Assembly: GCA_045403215.1 (NCBI GenBank)
Contig: JAXIOW010000064.1
Span: forward strand, 1-23,324
Source of the DNA: NS-12 sp045403215
GTDB taxonomy: Bacteria > Nitrospirota > Nitrospiria > Nitrospirales > NS-4
Direction: 5' to 3'
DNA: 23,324 bases
Shown: positions 7,256 through 14,925 of the stretch, in pieces
How positions within the stretch are numbered: the first letter of the stretch is position 1
How the letters are laid out: each line of letters opens with the position of its first letter
Made by a program: the position numbers and the translations under genes
The notes under the pieces: generated by a model
The model's input: the letters and a program-made list of their open reading frames with translations, nothing else
The model's database searches: none
What the model was told of the DNA's origin: nothing

Positions 7256-8143
7256 CTACGCGCCTGCCTTCGGTTTGGCCGACGGTCCCAGCAAGAGCGA
7301 CAGTCGCTTGCGGGTCGCTGCAGGAATCTGATTGCGGGGCGTCAGCACCGCGGTTTCGAGCGCGCAGGCGCAAGCGCACGGGCGGTCCCCGGTCAGGGTC
7401 GGCGCGACGGTTCGGATGATCTGCCGGGACAGGGCGACATTGCGATGCAGGGTTTCGATGACGGCGTCCACCGTGACCGCATCGTGCCCCGGATGCCAGC
7501 AGTCATAGTCCGTGACGAGCGCCAGGGTGGCGTAGCACAGTTGGGCCTCGCGCGCGAGCTTGGCCTCCGGGAGATTGGTCATGCCGATCACGTCCACGCC
7601 CCACTGCCTGTAGATGAGCGACTCGCCGCGAGTGGAAAACTGCGGCCCCTCGATACAGAGGTAGACCCCGCCTTCATGGACCGTGGGCCCGCACTTGCGC
7701 GCGGCCTCGGCCAGTTTGCCGGCTTCATCTCGACAGACGGGGTCCGCCAGGGCGACGTGCGCCACCACGCCTCGTTCGAAGAACGTGCCGATGCGGCGCT
7801 TGGTCTGATCGTAGAACTGGTGGGGGATGACGACGTGCCCCGGATGCAACGCTTCTTTCATGCTGCCCACGGCGCTGACGGAGACGATGCGCTCCACGCC
7901 CAGCTTCTTGAGCGCGTAGATGTTCGCGCGGTAATTGATCTCGCTTGGAGAGAGACGATGCCCCCGGCCGTGGCGAGCCAGAAAGGCGACACGCACGCCC
8001 TCCAGGTCGCCCACCACGATCGCGTCGGACGGCGGACCGAATGGTGTGGACACCCGGACGCGCGTGACGCGCGTCAGGCCCTCCATCTCGTACAGCCCGC
8101 TGCCGCCGATGACTCCGAGGAAGGGTGCGTGGGCCGTTTTCAC
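7256..8143 (-). CDS. mtnP: S-methyl-5'-thioadenosine phosphorylase
   Basis: A 295-residue phosphorylase that splits methylthioadenosine into adenine and 5-methylthioribose-1-phosphate, clearing the by-product of polyamine and autoinducer synthesis. Family blocks are VIGGSGLYEM at the start, STPFGPPSD and FLARHGRGH (phosphate site), VSAVGSMKE, EGPQFSTRGES, and IGMTNLPEAKLARE followed by VTDYDCW, whose Asp pair contacts the purine. The length is normal. The start is GTG; the miaA stop TGA is immediately adjacent, with no base between, and there is no other usable start before the first strand. A purine nucleoside phosphorylase of the same superfamily is the alternative, but the TDYD block favours MTAP. 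Near its end it carries a Cys-rich CACAC stretch. Confidence 0.93.
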   Translation of the reverse strand: MKTAHAPFLGVIGGSGLYEMEGLTRVTRVRVSTPFGPPSDAIVVGDLEGVRVAFLARHGRGHRLSPSEINYRANIYALKKLGVERIVSVSAVGSMKEALHPGHVVIPHQFYDQTKRRIGTFFERGVVAHVALADPVCRDEAGKLAEAARKCGPTVHEGGVYLCIEGPQFSTRGESLIYRQWGVDVIGMTNLPEAKLAREAQLCYATLALVTDYDCWHPGHDAVTVDAVIETLHRNVALSRQIIRTVAPTLTGDRPCACACALETAVLTPRNQIPAATRKRLSLLLGPSAKPKAGA

Positions 8144-9109
8144 TCAGGCCACCTGACCCATCGACACGATCCCTGCGCGGCTCAGGTGGTCCAGGATGCG
8201 CTGCGCGACCTGCCGGGCCGAATCCTGTTCGGTGATGGTCAGCCACGTGACGGCGGGATCGGTCCGGAACCACGTGAGCTGGCGTTTCGCAAAGTGGCGG
8301 GTGTCCCGCTGCAGACGCCGGACGGCCTCCTCCCAGCCGTACCGGCCCTTGAGATAACCGGTCATCTGCCGGTAGCCGAGCGCTTTCATCGAGCCCAGCG
8401 ATTCGTCGTAGCCGCAGGCCAGCAGACCGCGCGTCTCTTCGAGCAGCCCATCGTCGATCTCGCGGAGCACGCGGGCGTCGATCCGCCGGTACAACGCCGA
8501 GCGGTCCATCGTGAGCCCGATCATGACGGACGGGAATGGGCGCTCCCGGAACTGATGACGGTCGTGCCATTCGGAGAGCGGCACGCCGGTCCGGATCGCC
8601 ACCTCCAAGGCCCGCACGATCTTGTTCCGGTCGCGGGCATGGAGGGTGGCGGCTAGCGCGGGGTCCACCTGCGCCAACCGGCGCCACAGGTGGCCCGGGC
8701 CGTGGGCCGCTTCTTCCTCAAGCAGCTGCCGCCGCAGGCCCCAGTCGGCCGGAGGCCCCTCCCACAGGCCGTAGGCCAGAGCGCGAACGTACAGCCCCGT
8801 CCCGCCCACGACGAGCGGCACGCGCCCCTCCGCATGCAGCCGGGCGATCACCTGCAACGCCAGCCGGCGGTACAGGCCAACGTTGAAGGGCTCGTCCGGC
8901 TCGACGAGATCGATCAGCCGATGGGGCACTCCGTCCCGCTCCGCCGGCGTCGGCTTGTCCGTGCCGATGTCCATGCCGAGGTACACCTGCGTGGAGTCGG
9001 CCGTGAGAATGTCGGTGCCGAGCGCCTTCGCGACATGGATGGCCACCCGACTCTTCCCGATGGCCGTCGGCCCGACGAGAAACACCACTGGCAGTTGTTC
9101 CATATCCAT
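8144..9109 (-). CDS. miaA: tRNA dimethylallyltransferase
   Basis: A 321-residue enzyme that transfers a dimethylallyl group to N6 of A37 in tRNAs reading UNN codons. The P-loop GPTAIGKS is at residues 13-20. DSTQVYLGMDIGTDKPT (diphosphate/substrate binding), VVGGTGLYVRAL and RDTRHFAKRQLTWFR follow in the usual order. The frame stays open to 9352 inside mutL, but that extension is not MiaA-like. The ATG at 9109 overlaps the mutL stop as TAATG, indicating translational coupling; ATG 9103 is an alternative two codons later. MutL-MiaA adjacency is widespread among bacteria. Confidence 0.95.
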   Translation of the reverse strand: MDMEQLPVVFLVGPTAIGKSRVAIHVAKALGTDILTADSTQVYLGMDIGTDKPTPAERDGVPHRLIDLVEPDEPFNVGLYRRLALQVIARLHAEGRVPLVVGGTGLYVRALAYGLWEGPPADWGLRRQLLEEEAAHGPGHLWRRLAQVDPALAATLHARDRNKIVRALEVAIRTGVPLSEWHDRHQFRERPFPSVMIGLTMDRSALYRRIDARVLREIDDGLLEETRGLLACGYDESLGSMKALGYRQMTGYLKGRYGWEEAVRRLQRDTRHFAKRQLTWFRTDPAVTWLTITEQDSARQVAQRILDHLSRAGIVSMGQVA

Positions 9110-10878
9110 TATTCTGTCCATCCCAATCGTCCGAAGATGCGGTCGAGCTCCTCGATCGTCAAGCGCATGGCGATGCGGCGCCCGTGCGGGCACGTGCTGG
9201 GCAACCCCGCCTCGCGCCAGTCCTCTAGCAGCCGCCGCATCTCCGGGACTTCCAGCGCCCGGCCCGCCCGCACCGCGCTGTGGCAGGCCACGGACGCGAG
9301 GACGGCATTGTAGCGCTCCTGCATCGAGGGCGTCGAGGGCGACGCGTCCCAATCTTCCGCCAGCGCGCGCAGCAGAACTTGTGGCTCGCCTTGGCCAAAG
9401 AGCGCCGGTATGGCCCGCACGACGAAGCTGCCTTGACCGAACTCCTCGACTTCGAACCCGAGGCGGCCCAGGTCCTCAAGATGCGCGCGGACCGAGACGG
9501 CTTCGGCGGCGGACAGTTCCACAACCTGGGGCAGAAGCGCACGCTGGGAGGCGATCTGGCCAGCTTCGAACTGCCGCTGCAGGCGTTCGAACAGCACCCG
9601 CTCGTGCGCAGTGTGCTGATCCACGATCTGGACCTCATCGCCAACCTGGGCGACCAGGTACCGGTTGGCGATCTGCCCGAGCGGCCGTACCTCCTCCTGG
9701 TCCACTGCCGAGAGATACGCCTGCTCCGGCTCCGCCACCCCCGCCAGGCGCGGTTGTCGTCCGGCTAGTACGTCCGGCGCCGGACCGGCATACTCGGGCA
9801 CGTCGCGGGAGCCGGCCGTTGCCACCGGACGGTCGCTTCTCTCCGGCGGCGACCAAGCCGATACCACGGTCGTCCGGGAGGCGACGGACGCGGGTTTCAC
9901 CGAGGCCTGGATCCGCGAGCGGACCCTCTCATGCACCTGTGCCTGATCGGCGAATCGCACTTCGCGCTTCGTCGGGTGGACGTTCACGTCCACCTGCCGC
10001 GGATCCACCCAGAGCGACAGGACGAAGCGGGGCTGGTGCCCCCTGGCCAGGTACGTCCCGTAGCCTTCGTACAGGGCGTGCACGATCGTGGCGTTCTTCA
10101 CCCAGCGGCGGTTCACGAACAAATCCTGGGGCGTCTTGGTGAGCCCCGTCTCCAGCGGGCGCGTGCAGAGCCCTTCCAGGCGGAACCGGCCGGCTTCCTC
10201 CTGCAGATCAACGCAGGCATCCACCAGTCCCTCGCCGTACACCTGCTGCACGCGATCCCGCAGGGTAGGGACCGCGGGATAGTCCACCACCGCATGGCCG
10301 TTGTGCGTCAGCCGGAAGTGGATCTCCGGAAAGGCGAGCGCCTGCCGTTGCACCGCCTGGCAGACATGCCCGAACTCCGTGGCGGGGCTCTTGAGAAACT
10401 TCTTGCGGGCGGGGGTGTTGTAGAACAGGTCCGTCACGTCGACCGTGGTGCCGGGAGCCGCCGCCGTCTCCCGCTGGGCGAGCAACGCGCCGCCCTCGAG
10501 CCGGATCTCCGTGCCCACCGAGGCGCCGGCCGCGACGGTGACGAGCCGCACCTTGGACACCGCCGCGATGCTGGGCAGGGCTTCGCCACGAAAGCCCATG
10601 GATTGGATGGTGGAGAGGTCGGCCTCGATGCGGATCTTGCTGGTTGCATGGCGCTGGAACGCGAGCGCGGCCTCCTCCGGCATCATGCCTTGCCCGTCGT
10701 CCGTCACCCTGATGGAGCGCCGCCCGGCCTGCTCGACGTCCACCGACACGCGAGTGGCCCCGGCGTCGATGGCGTTCTCCACCAGTTCCTTCACGACGGA
10801 GGCGGGCCGCTCGACGACTTCGCCGGCGGCGATCTTGTTGATGACGTCGCCCGGGAGGACCGCGATCCTGGGCGTCAT
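9109..10878 (-). CDS. mutL: DNA mismatch repair protein MutL
   Basis: A 589-residue mismatch repair ATPase. The N-terminal GHKL domain shows ELVENAIDAGA (Glu31, Asn35), DDGQGM (60-65) and GFRGEAL (95-101). NVHPTKREVRF near 299-309 closes the transducer domain. A variable linker spans about 330-390, then the C-terminal dimerisation/endonuclease domain carries DQHTAHERVLFE (420-431), ACHSAVRAG and CPHGRR near the end. The endonuclease metal motif DQHA(X)2E(X)4E is conserved except for Thr423 in place of Ala, so latent nicking activity is likely. This fits the many bacteria that lack MutH. The start overlaps the preceding cpoB-like stop as ATGA. Confidence 0.96.
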   Translation of the reverse strand: MTPRIAVLPGDVINKIAAGEVVERPASVVKELVENAIDAGATRVSVDVEQAGRRSIRVTDDGQGMMPEEAALAFQRHATSKIRIEADLSTIQSMGFRGEALPSIAAVSKVRLVTVAAGASVGTEIRLEGGALLAQRETAAAPGTTVDVTDLFYNTPARKKFLKSPATEFGHVCQAVQRQALAFPEIHFRLTHNGHAVVDYPAVPTLRDRVQQVYGEGLVDACVDLQEEAGRFRLEGLCTRPLETGLTKTPQDLFVNRRWVKNATIVHALYEGYGTYLARGHQPRFVLSLWVDPRQVDVNVHPTKREVRFADQAQVHERVRSRIQASVKPASVASRTTVVSAWSPPERSDRPVATAGSRDVPEYAGPAPDVLAGRQPRLAGVAEPEQAYLSAVDQEEVRPLGQIANRYLVAQVGDEVQIVDQHTAHERVLFERLQRQFEAGQIASQRALLPQVVELSAAEAVSVRAHLEDLGRLGFEVEEFGQGSFVVRAIPALFGQGEPQVLLRALAEDWDASPSTPSMQERYNAVLASVACHSAVRAGRALEVPEMRRLLEDWREAGLPSTCPHGRRIAMRLTIEELDRIFGRLGWTE

Positions 10879-11654
10879 CGGAGCTCGGCAAGCCGCCGCC
10901 TGGCCAGAGTGGCTTCGGCTGACTGCGGGTACTCGTCCACCACGCGCTTGAGCAGGCCGCGCGCCTTGACGGGGTTGCCCATCTCAGCGTAGGAGACGCC
11001 TGCCTTCGTCAACGCGGCGGGGACCTTGTCGCTCTTGGGATAGTTGGCGATCACGCGCTCGTACGCTGCGATCGCCTGGGGATAACTCCTCTTGTTGAAG
11101 TAGGCCTCGCCTATCCAGTACTGCGCGTGGGCCGTCAGGCTGGTGTCGGGAAATTTCTTGAGGAACTCCTCGAAGCCTGCGACCGCCAGGTCGTAGTTAC
11201 CCTTCAGGTAATCGTTGTATGCCAGATTGTAGGCGGCCGTGGGCGTGAGCGCGGCGGTGGGAGCGTCGAGCCCGCCCGCCTTGGGCTTGGCAGCGTCGTC
11301 GGTTTTGGTGCTCGGCGTCGGAGCCGGGGCCTGAGGCGTGGCAGGCGCCTTCTCCTGGCGAGCGGACTCATCCATGCGCCGGAGCAGCTCGCCCAGCTTC
11401 TGGTCGAACTCTTGCTGTCTGATCCTGAGGCTCTCGACCTTGGCTTCCAACGCGTCCAGCTTCTTCGCCACGTCGCCGGACTTCTGCAGGCGGTCCACCT
11501 CCTCCGGGCGCTTGCGCAGCTCCGCCTCGGTGTCCCTGATCTTCCGATTCTCGGTCTGAAGCTTGCGGACCTCGTCGCGCAGGTCCACGAAATCCGCCGT
11601 CGGCACGCACCCAACCACGATCAGACCGAGAGACAGGAGGACGGCGCGTCTCAT
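10875..11654 (-). CDS. cpoB: Tol-Pal system lipoprotein CpoB/YbgF-like (second copy)
   Basis: A 259-residue protein with a short leader and lipobox (IVVGC, Cys16), a coiled coil of heptad-like charged helix (about 22-105), a Pro/Ala/Thr-rich linker and three C-terminal TPR repeats (about 135-259: LAYNDYLKGNYDLA, AQYWIGEAYFNKR, LTKAGVSYAEMGN). This is the CpoB/YbgF layout: a trimeric coiled coil plus TPR domain that coordinates peptidoglycan synthesis with outer membrane constriction via TolA. E. coli CpoB is a soluble periplasmic protein, so the lipobox is a difference. The ATG at 11654 overlaps the upstream TPR gene as ATGA. The frame is open a further 228 bases upstream, but that is the wrong-frame shadow of the neighbour. 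Its stop overlaps the mutL start. Confidence 0.88.
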   Translation of the reverse strand: MRRAVLLSLGLIVVGCVPTADFVDLRDEVRKLQTENRKIRDTEAELRKRPEEVDRLQKSGDVAKKLDALEAKVESLRIRQQEFDQKLGELLRRMDESARQEKAPATPQAPAPTPSTKTDDAAKPKAGGLDAPTAALTPTAAYNLAYNDYLKGNYDLAVAGFEEFLKKFPDTSLTAHAQYWIGEAYFNKRSYPQAIAAYERVIANYPKSDKVPAALTKAGVSYAEMGNPVKARGLLKRVVDEYPQSAEATLARRRLAELR

Positions 11655-12151
11655 CGAAGGGAGGCCAGCTTGGCTTTTGCCTGTTTGGAGTCCGCGGACT
11701 TGGGGTAGTCCGCGATCAGTTGCCGGAGGGCTGACCTGGCAGCCTCCTTGTTGTTCAGTTCCAGGAAGGCCATGGCTTTGCGATAGAGCGCCGTCGCCGC
11801 CTTTGCGCTCTTGGGATAGCTCTTGATGACGCGCTCGTATTCCTCGAGGCCGCGCTCGTAGTCGCGCGCCCGGACGTAGCATTCACCCATCCAGAAGTGG
11901 GCGTTGGGAATCAGCGGCGAGTCCGCATACTTGATCAGGAACGACCGGAACGACGTGAGCGCCACGTCGCAGCGCCCTTGCGCATAGTGCTGCTGGGCCC
12001 GCTCATAGGCTTCTTTGTCGCTCAGCGTGGGCGCCCGCGTCGCCCGCGAGACCCCGGTGGACGGGCCCTTCGCTGCCGATCCGGGTCCGGCCGGCACGAT
12101 CGCCTCCGGGACTTCCACACCCGCGGCCTGTTTGCCCACCGATTCCTCCAT
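11651..12151 (-). CDS. CpoB/YbgF-like TPR domain, probable C-terminal part of a frameshifted gene
   Basis: An open frame of about 166 residues (from ATG 12151; also open from TTG 12163) encodes three TPR-type repeats (AYERAQQHYAQGRCDVA, AHFWMGECYVRARDY, ALYRKAMAFLELNN) ending KAKLASLR. It aligns throughout with the TPR half of the next gene, with shared YERVI and YPKS blocks. It has no leader of its own, although such domains act in the periplasm. The natural leader is encoded by the overlapping coiled-coil lipoprotein frame just upstream, one base out of phase. An AAGGGGG close to ATG 12151 could permit internal initiation, but the product would then stay in the cytoplasm. I read it as the C-terminal half of one gene spanning 11651-12872. 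Confidence 0.7.
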   Translation of the reverse strand: MEESVGKQAAGVEVPEAIVPAGPGSAAKGPSTGVSRATRAPTLSDKEAYERAQQHYAQGRCDVALTSFRSFLIKYADSPLIPNAHFWMGECYVRARDYERGLEEYERVIKSYPKSAKAATALYRKAMAFLELNNKEAARSALRQLIADYPKSADSKQAKAKLASLR

Positions 12152-12872
12152 GACCCCCTTCAACTCGCCGAGCGCGCGCGGTCTCGTTGACCGAGGTCAC
12201 CGTGGCTGCGAGGGTCTTTTCCAGCGCGTCCAGTTTGACCGCCTGATCCCCTTGCTTAATCGCCAGAGTCCCGACCTTCCCCTCTATCCGGCCAGTCAAC
12301 TCGGTGACCCGCCGGTCGACGTCGGTCGCCTTGTCGTTCAGCGCGCGGAGAACTTTATCAAATTCTGAGAGCACGACCTGAAACCGTTTGCCCTCCGCCG
12401 AGAGCGCCCGCGTCTGGAGGTCCGCCTGTTTGATCGCCTCCTCCAGCTTGCCCAAGGTCCCCGCCTGTTGATCCACCTGGGTCGACAGCTTGGTCACGAT
12501 CTCTCGGACCTTCTCGGCTACCTCCAGCCTCTTCTCGATCGTCGTGAGAACCTCCTGCAAACGCGTCGTTTGCGTCGCCATCTTCTGATTGAGGGCATAG
12601 TTCTGGGCTTTCTGGTCGTCCAGTCCGCTCTGGAGAGTTTCGATGTCCCGGCGTTGGGTCTCCAGTTGCCCGAGGATCTGAGAGAGGTCTTGACCTTTGA
12701 TTTCGCGGAGGCTGGTCTCCAACTGGGCGTTGCGTTGACGGGCTTCATTCAGCTCAGTGCGGAAATCCCGGGAAGTAGTACGGAGGTCTGCCTGCGACGC
12801 ACAGGAGGCCAGGAGCCATCCCAGGCCGAGCGCCAGGAGGCCGAACACGACCCGTGCGTAGTGAGCGCTCAT
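12003..12872 (-). CDS. Coiled-coil lipoprotein, N-terminal part of the first CpoB-like gene (frameshifted)
   Basis: The frame begins with a leader and lipobox (LLASC, Cys24), followed by about 190 residues of charged heptad-type helix (RDFRTELNEARQRNAQ, QLETQRRDIETLQSGLDD, KRLEVAEKVREIV), clearly a long coiled coil. After VNETAR near 12180 the translation turns into Gly/Arg-rich sequence without structure until the stop at 12003. That is typical of wrong-frame reading. Shifting by one base there gives ALGELKGVMEES and joins the CpoB-like TPR domain. A rejoined product would be about 407 residues: lipoprotein, long coiled coil, TPR. The ATG overlaps the pal stop as ATGA, so the start is well fixed and translation is coupled to pal. 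Confidence 0.75.
   Translation of the reverse strand: MSAHYARVVFGLLALGLGWLLASCASQADLRTTSRDFRTELNEARQRNAQLETSLREIKGQDLSQILGQLETQRRDIETLQSGLDDQKAQNYALNQKMATQTTRLQEVLTTIEKRLEVAEKVREIVTKLSTQVDQQAGTLGKLEEAIKQADLQTRALSAEGKRFQVVLSEFDKVLRALNDKATDVDRRVTELTGRIEGKVGTLAIKQGDQAVKLDALEKTLAATVTSVNETARARRVEGGHGGIGGQTGRGCGSPGGDRAGRTRIGSEGPVHRGLAGDAGAHAERQRSL
12172..12180 (-). other. GC dinucleotide run at the apparent frameshift site
   Basis: The run GCGCGCGCG lies exactly where coding sense passes from the lipoprotein frame (12872 downwards) to the TPR frame (down to 11651). Adding one CG unit, or removing one base, restores a single frame of about 407 codons. Dinucleotide repeats are prone both to sequencing/assembly error and to slipped-strand mutation. 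Confidence 0.65.
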
Positions 12873-13486
12873 TTCCCTTTTTCTTCTTTAACCGCCAGGT
12901 GTGCCCGTCGGTTCTTCCAGTAACATGACTCGTCCTGCTCGGTGCACATAGGACGCTCTTTTCCATAACTGGTCACGGTGACCGGGTTCTTCACGCCCAG
13001 CGACTCCAGATAACGCTGGGTCTCCTGGGCGCGCTTCTCGCCCAAGACCATGTTGTACTCCCGGCTGCCGCGCTCGTCGCAGTGGCCCTCGATGAGGAGC
13101 TTGATCGTCGGATTCTGCTTGAGAAACTCGGAGTTCTGCGCTAGGTTTTTCATCCCCTCGCTGGATAGGGCCCATTTATCGAACGCAAAATAGATGTCCG
13201 CGAGCCGCCGCTGCGACGCTTCCTGCGCCTGGCGTGCCGCAATCTCGGCTTGATCGGCCTTGGCCACCACCGGCGGCGTCGGGGGTTTCACCGCTTCCTC
13301 CGACGGACTCTTGGAGAAACCCTGCAAGGGCGCGCTGCCGCTCTCACCCCCTGCCTGAGCCTTGTCCGTGCCTTCCGTGGTCGCCTCCACGCTCTTCTTG
13401 GAGCAGCCGCCCAGAGCCAGGACCCCGATCAGCCCGACCATCATCACGACCATCAGACATGTTGACTGTCCTGTCTTGTGTCTCAT
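12869..13486 (-). CDS. pal: Peptidoglycan-associated lipoprotein Pal
   Basis: A 205-residue outer-membrane lipoprotein. The leader ends LALGGC (Cys28), followed by a flexible Ser/Pro-rich tether (about 30-85). An OmpA-like peptidoglycan-binding domain follows (about 90-200): DIYFAFDKW, IEGHCDERGSREYN, LGEKRAQ, SYGKERP and NRRAHL. The HCDERG loop and the NRR motif contact meso-diaminopimelate in known Pal proteins. Pal anchors the outer membrane to peptidoglycan and binds TolB. The ATG has a GGAG about 9 bases upstream. The gene is 83 bases after tolB, the largest gap inside the tol cluster, and its stop overlaps the next lipoprotein start. Confidence 0.95.
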   Translation of the reverse strand: MRHKTGQSTCLMVVMMVGLIGVLALGGCSKKSVEATTEGTDKAQAGGESGSAPLQGFSKSPSEEAVKPPTPPVVAKADQAEIAARQAQEASQRRLADIYFAFDKWALSSEGMKNLAQNSEFLKQNPTIKLLIEGHCDERGSREYNMVLGEKRAQETQRYLESLGVKNPVTVTSYGKERPMCTEQDESCYWKNRRAHLAVKEEKGK

Positions 13487-13569
13487 TCGCCTATTCTCCT
13501 TTTATATGTCCGGTTGATCTCACGAATCCCCGTGTTTCGTCCACGAGGCGCCCGCCACACACCGACGGC

Positions 13570-14907
13570 TCAGGGAGCCGACCACGCAGGATCATCGTTG
13601 AACCTCCCATTGGTGGTCAACCGTTCCAGGCCGGTGCCATCGGTGCTTATCATATAGATATCCCGCCTCCCATTGCGAGTCGAACTGAACGCGACGTGCC
13701 GTCCGTCTGCGGACCACGAGGGCGACTCGTCGTTGCTGCTGCCGGTCGTCAATTGCCGCCACTGCTGGCCATCGGGGCTGATCAGGCAGATCTTGAGGAT
13801 TCGCCGCTCGTCGCGGCACACATACGCGATCCAATCCCCTTTGGGCGACCATGCGGCTGCTGAATTATAGCTCCCACGTTGGTCCCGATAGGTCAGGGGG
13901 CGGACGTTCATGCCGTCCGCGCTCATAAGGTAGATCTGCGGTGTGCCGCCCCGGTCTGAGGTGAAGGCGAGTTCGCGGCCGGTCGGCGACCACGTCGGCG
14001 CAAGGTCCGCGGCCCGGTGGTCGGTCAGCCGTTCGAACCGCCTGCCGTACTTGTCCACCTTGTAGATCTCCGAATTTCCGTCCTTGGTGGTCGCGAAGGC
14101 CAACTCTTCCCCGCTGGGCGACCACTCCGGGGTGATGTTCAAACCCCGCAACGCGACGAGCGCCCGTCTGGCGCCGGTGATGAGATCCAACTCTTCAATC
14201 TGCGGATCACCCCTTTTGCGATACGTCACGAACGCCAGGCGCCGCTTATCCGGCGACCACACGGGTGCCAGGTTCAAAGACGCATCGAAGGTCAACCGCC
14301 TCGGGTTATACCCGTCATAATCCATCACGTAGAGCTCCTTGGCGCCGCCTCTCTCCGACACGAAGGCGATCCGGCTGCGGGCAATCCCTTGTTCCCCGGT
14401 GTAGTGGAAGACGATCTCGTCGGCCAAGCGATGGGCCATGTACCGGATCACTTCGGAGGATCCGACGTAACGTTTGCGTCCGACTTCGCCGCGTGAGGAC
14501 TCGAAGAGGGTCCCCTCCATGACGAAATCACCTCCCCGCGGCAGCAGGGTGCCCCAGACTTGCACCGCCAGCCCCGCTTCGTCGGCCTTTTGAAGGGCCT
14601 CGGGGGCGGGCTGGGAATTTACCTCTGCCCTGATGCCGAGACGCTCCAGGTCGGCGACGTCGAAGAGAAGCGACCGGCGGAGATCGGCTTTCAGCACGTC
14701 CGCAGGAGGCTGCCCCGGCACAGGAACCGCGCTCTTAAAACTGTAGACCGCAATCGGGATTTTCTGGATCGCCCCGCGGGTGGCGTCGATGAACACTTCG
14801 ACCGCTCCTGTCGCCACCGCGAATACGGCCGAGCCCGCCAGCGCCAGTAACAGCGCCAGCAGGCCAACCGGTCGGGGTACCGCGGAACGTTGACAACGAC
14901 GTGTCAT
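13570..14907 (-). CDS. tolB: Tol-Pal system beta-propeller protein TolB
   Basis: A 445-residue periplasmic protein. A signal peptide occupies about residues 1-31 (long Leu/Ala core, AVFAVA). The N-terminal D1 domain (about 35-170) contains PIAVYSF, DLRRSLLFDVADL and IRYMAHRLADEIV. A six-bladed propeller follows, with repeated WSPDKRRLAFVTYR-like blades (WSPSGEELAF, WSPTGRELAFTSDRGG, WSPKGDWIAYV, WSADGRHVAFSSTRNG). TolB binds Pal and is recycled by TolQRA. It follows tolA by 18 bases. A short hairpin (CGGCTC, 13566-13571, pairing with GAGCCG, 13575-13580) overlaps its stop codon and could modulate the transcript before pal. Confidence 0.95.
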   Translation of the reverse strand: MTRRCQRSAVPRPVGLLALLLALAGSAVFAVATGAVEVFIDATRGAIQKIPIAVYSFKSAVPVPGQPPADVLKADLRRSLLFDVADLERLGIRAEVNSQPAPEALQKADEAGLAVQVWGTLLPRGGDFVMEGTLFESSRGEVGRKRYVGSSEVIRYMAHRLADEIVFHYTGEQGIARSRIAFVSERGGAKELYVMDYDGYNPRRLTFDASLNLAPVWSPDKRRLAFVTYRKRGDPQIEELDLITGARRALVALRGLNITPEWSPSGEELAFATTKDGNSEIYKVDKYGRRFERLTDHRAADLAPTWSPTGRELAFTSDRGGTPQIYLMSADGMNVRPLTYRDQRGSYNSAAAWSPKGDWIAYVCRDERRILKICLISPDGQQWRQLTTGSSNDESPSWSADGRHVAFSSTRNGRRDIYMISTDGTGLERLTTNGRFNDDPAWSAP

Positions 14908-14925
14908 GAGGGCTTACGAGTCCTG

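Noticed and set aside
7445..8656. A 403-residue plus-strand open frame opposite mtnP and miaA
   Set aside because: Antisense shadow of two clear enzymes; no recognisable motif and no ribosome binding site.
9110..9352. N-terminal extension of miaA into mutL
   Set aside because: The added residues lack MiaA similarity; the ATG overlapping the mutL stop precedes the P-loop at the normal distance.
8883..10142. A 419-residue plus-strand open frame opposite miaA and mutL
   Set aside because: Arg/Pro/Ser-rich low-complexity translation typical of reverse-strand reading of GC-rich genes.
13566..13580. Short hairpin CGGCTC/GAGCCG at the tolB stop as a terminator
   Set aside because: Only six base pairs and no T run on the minus strand; pal belongs with tolB, so termination here is unlikely.
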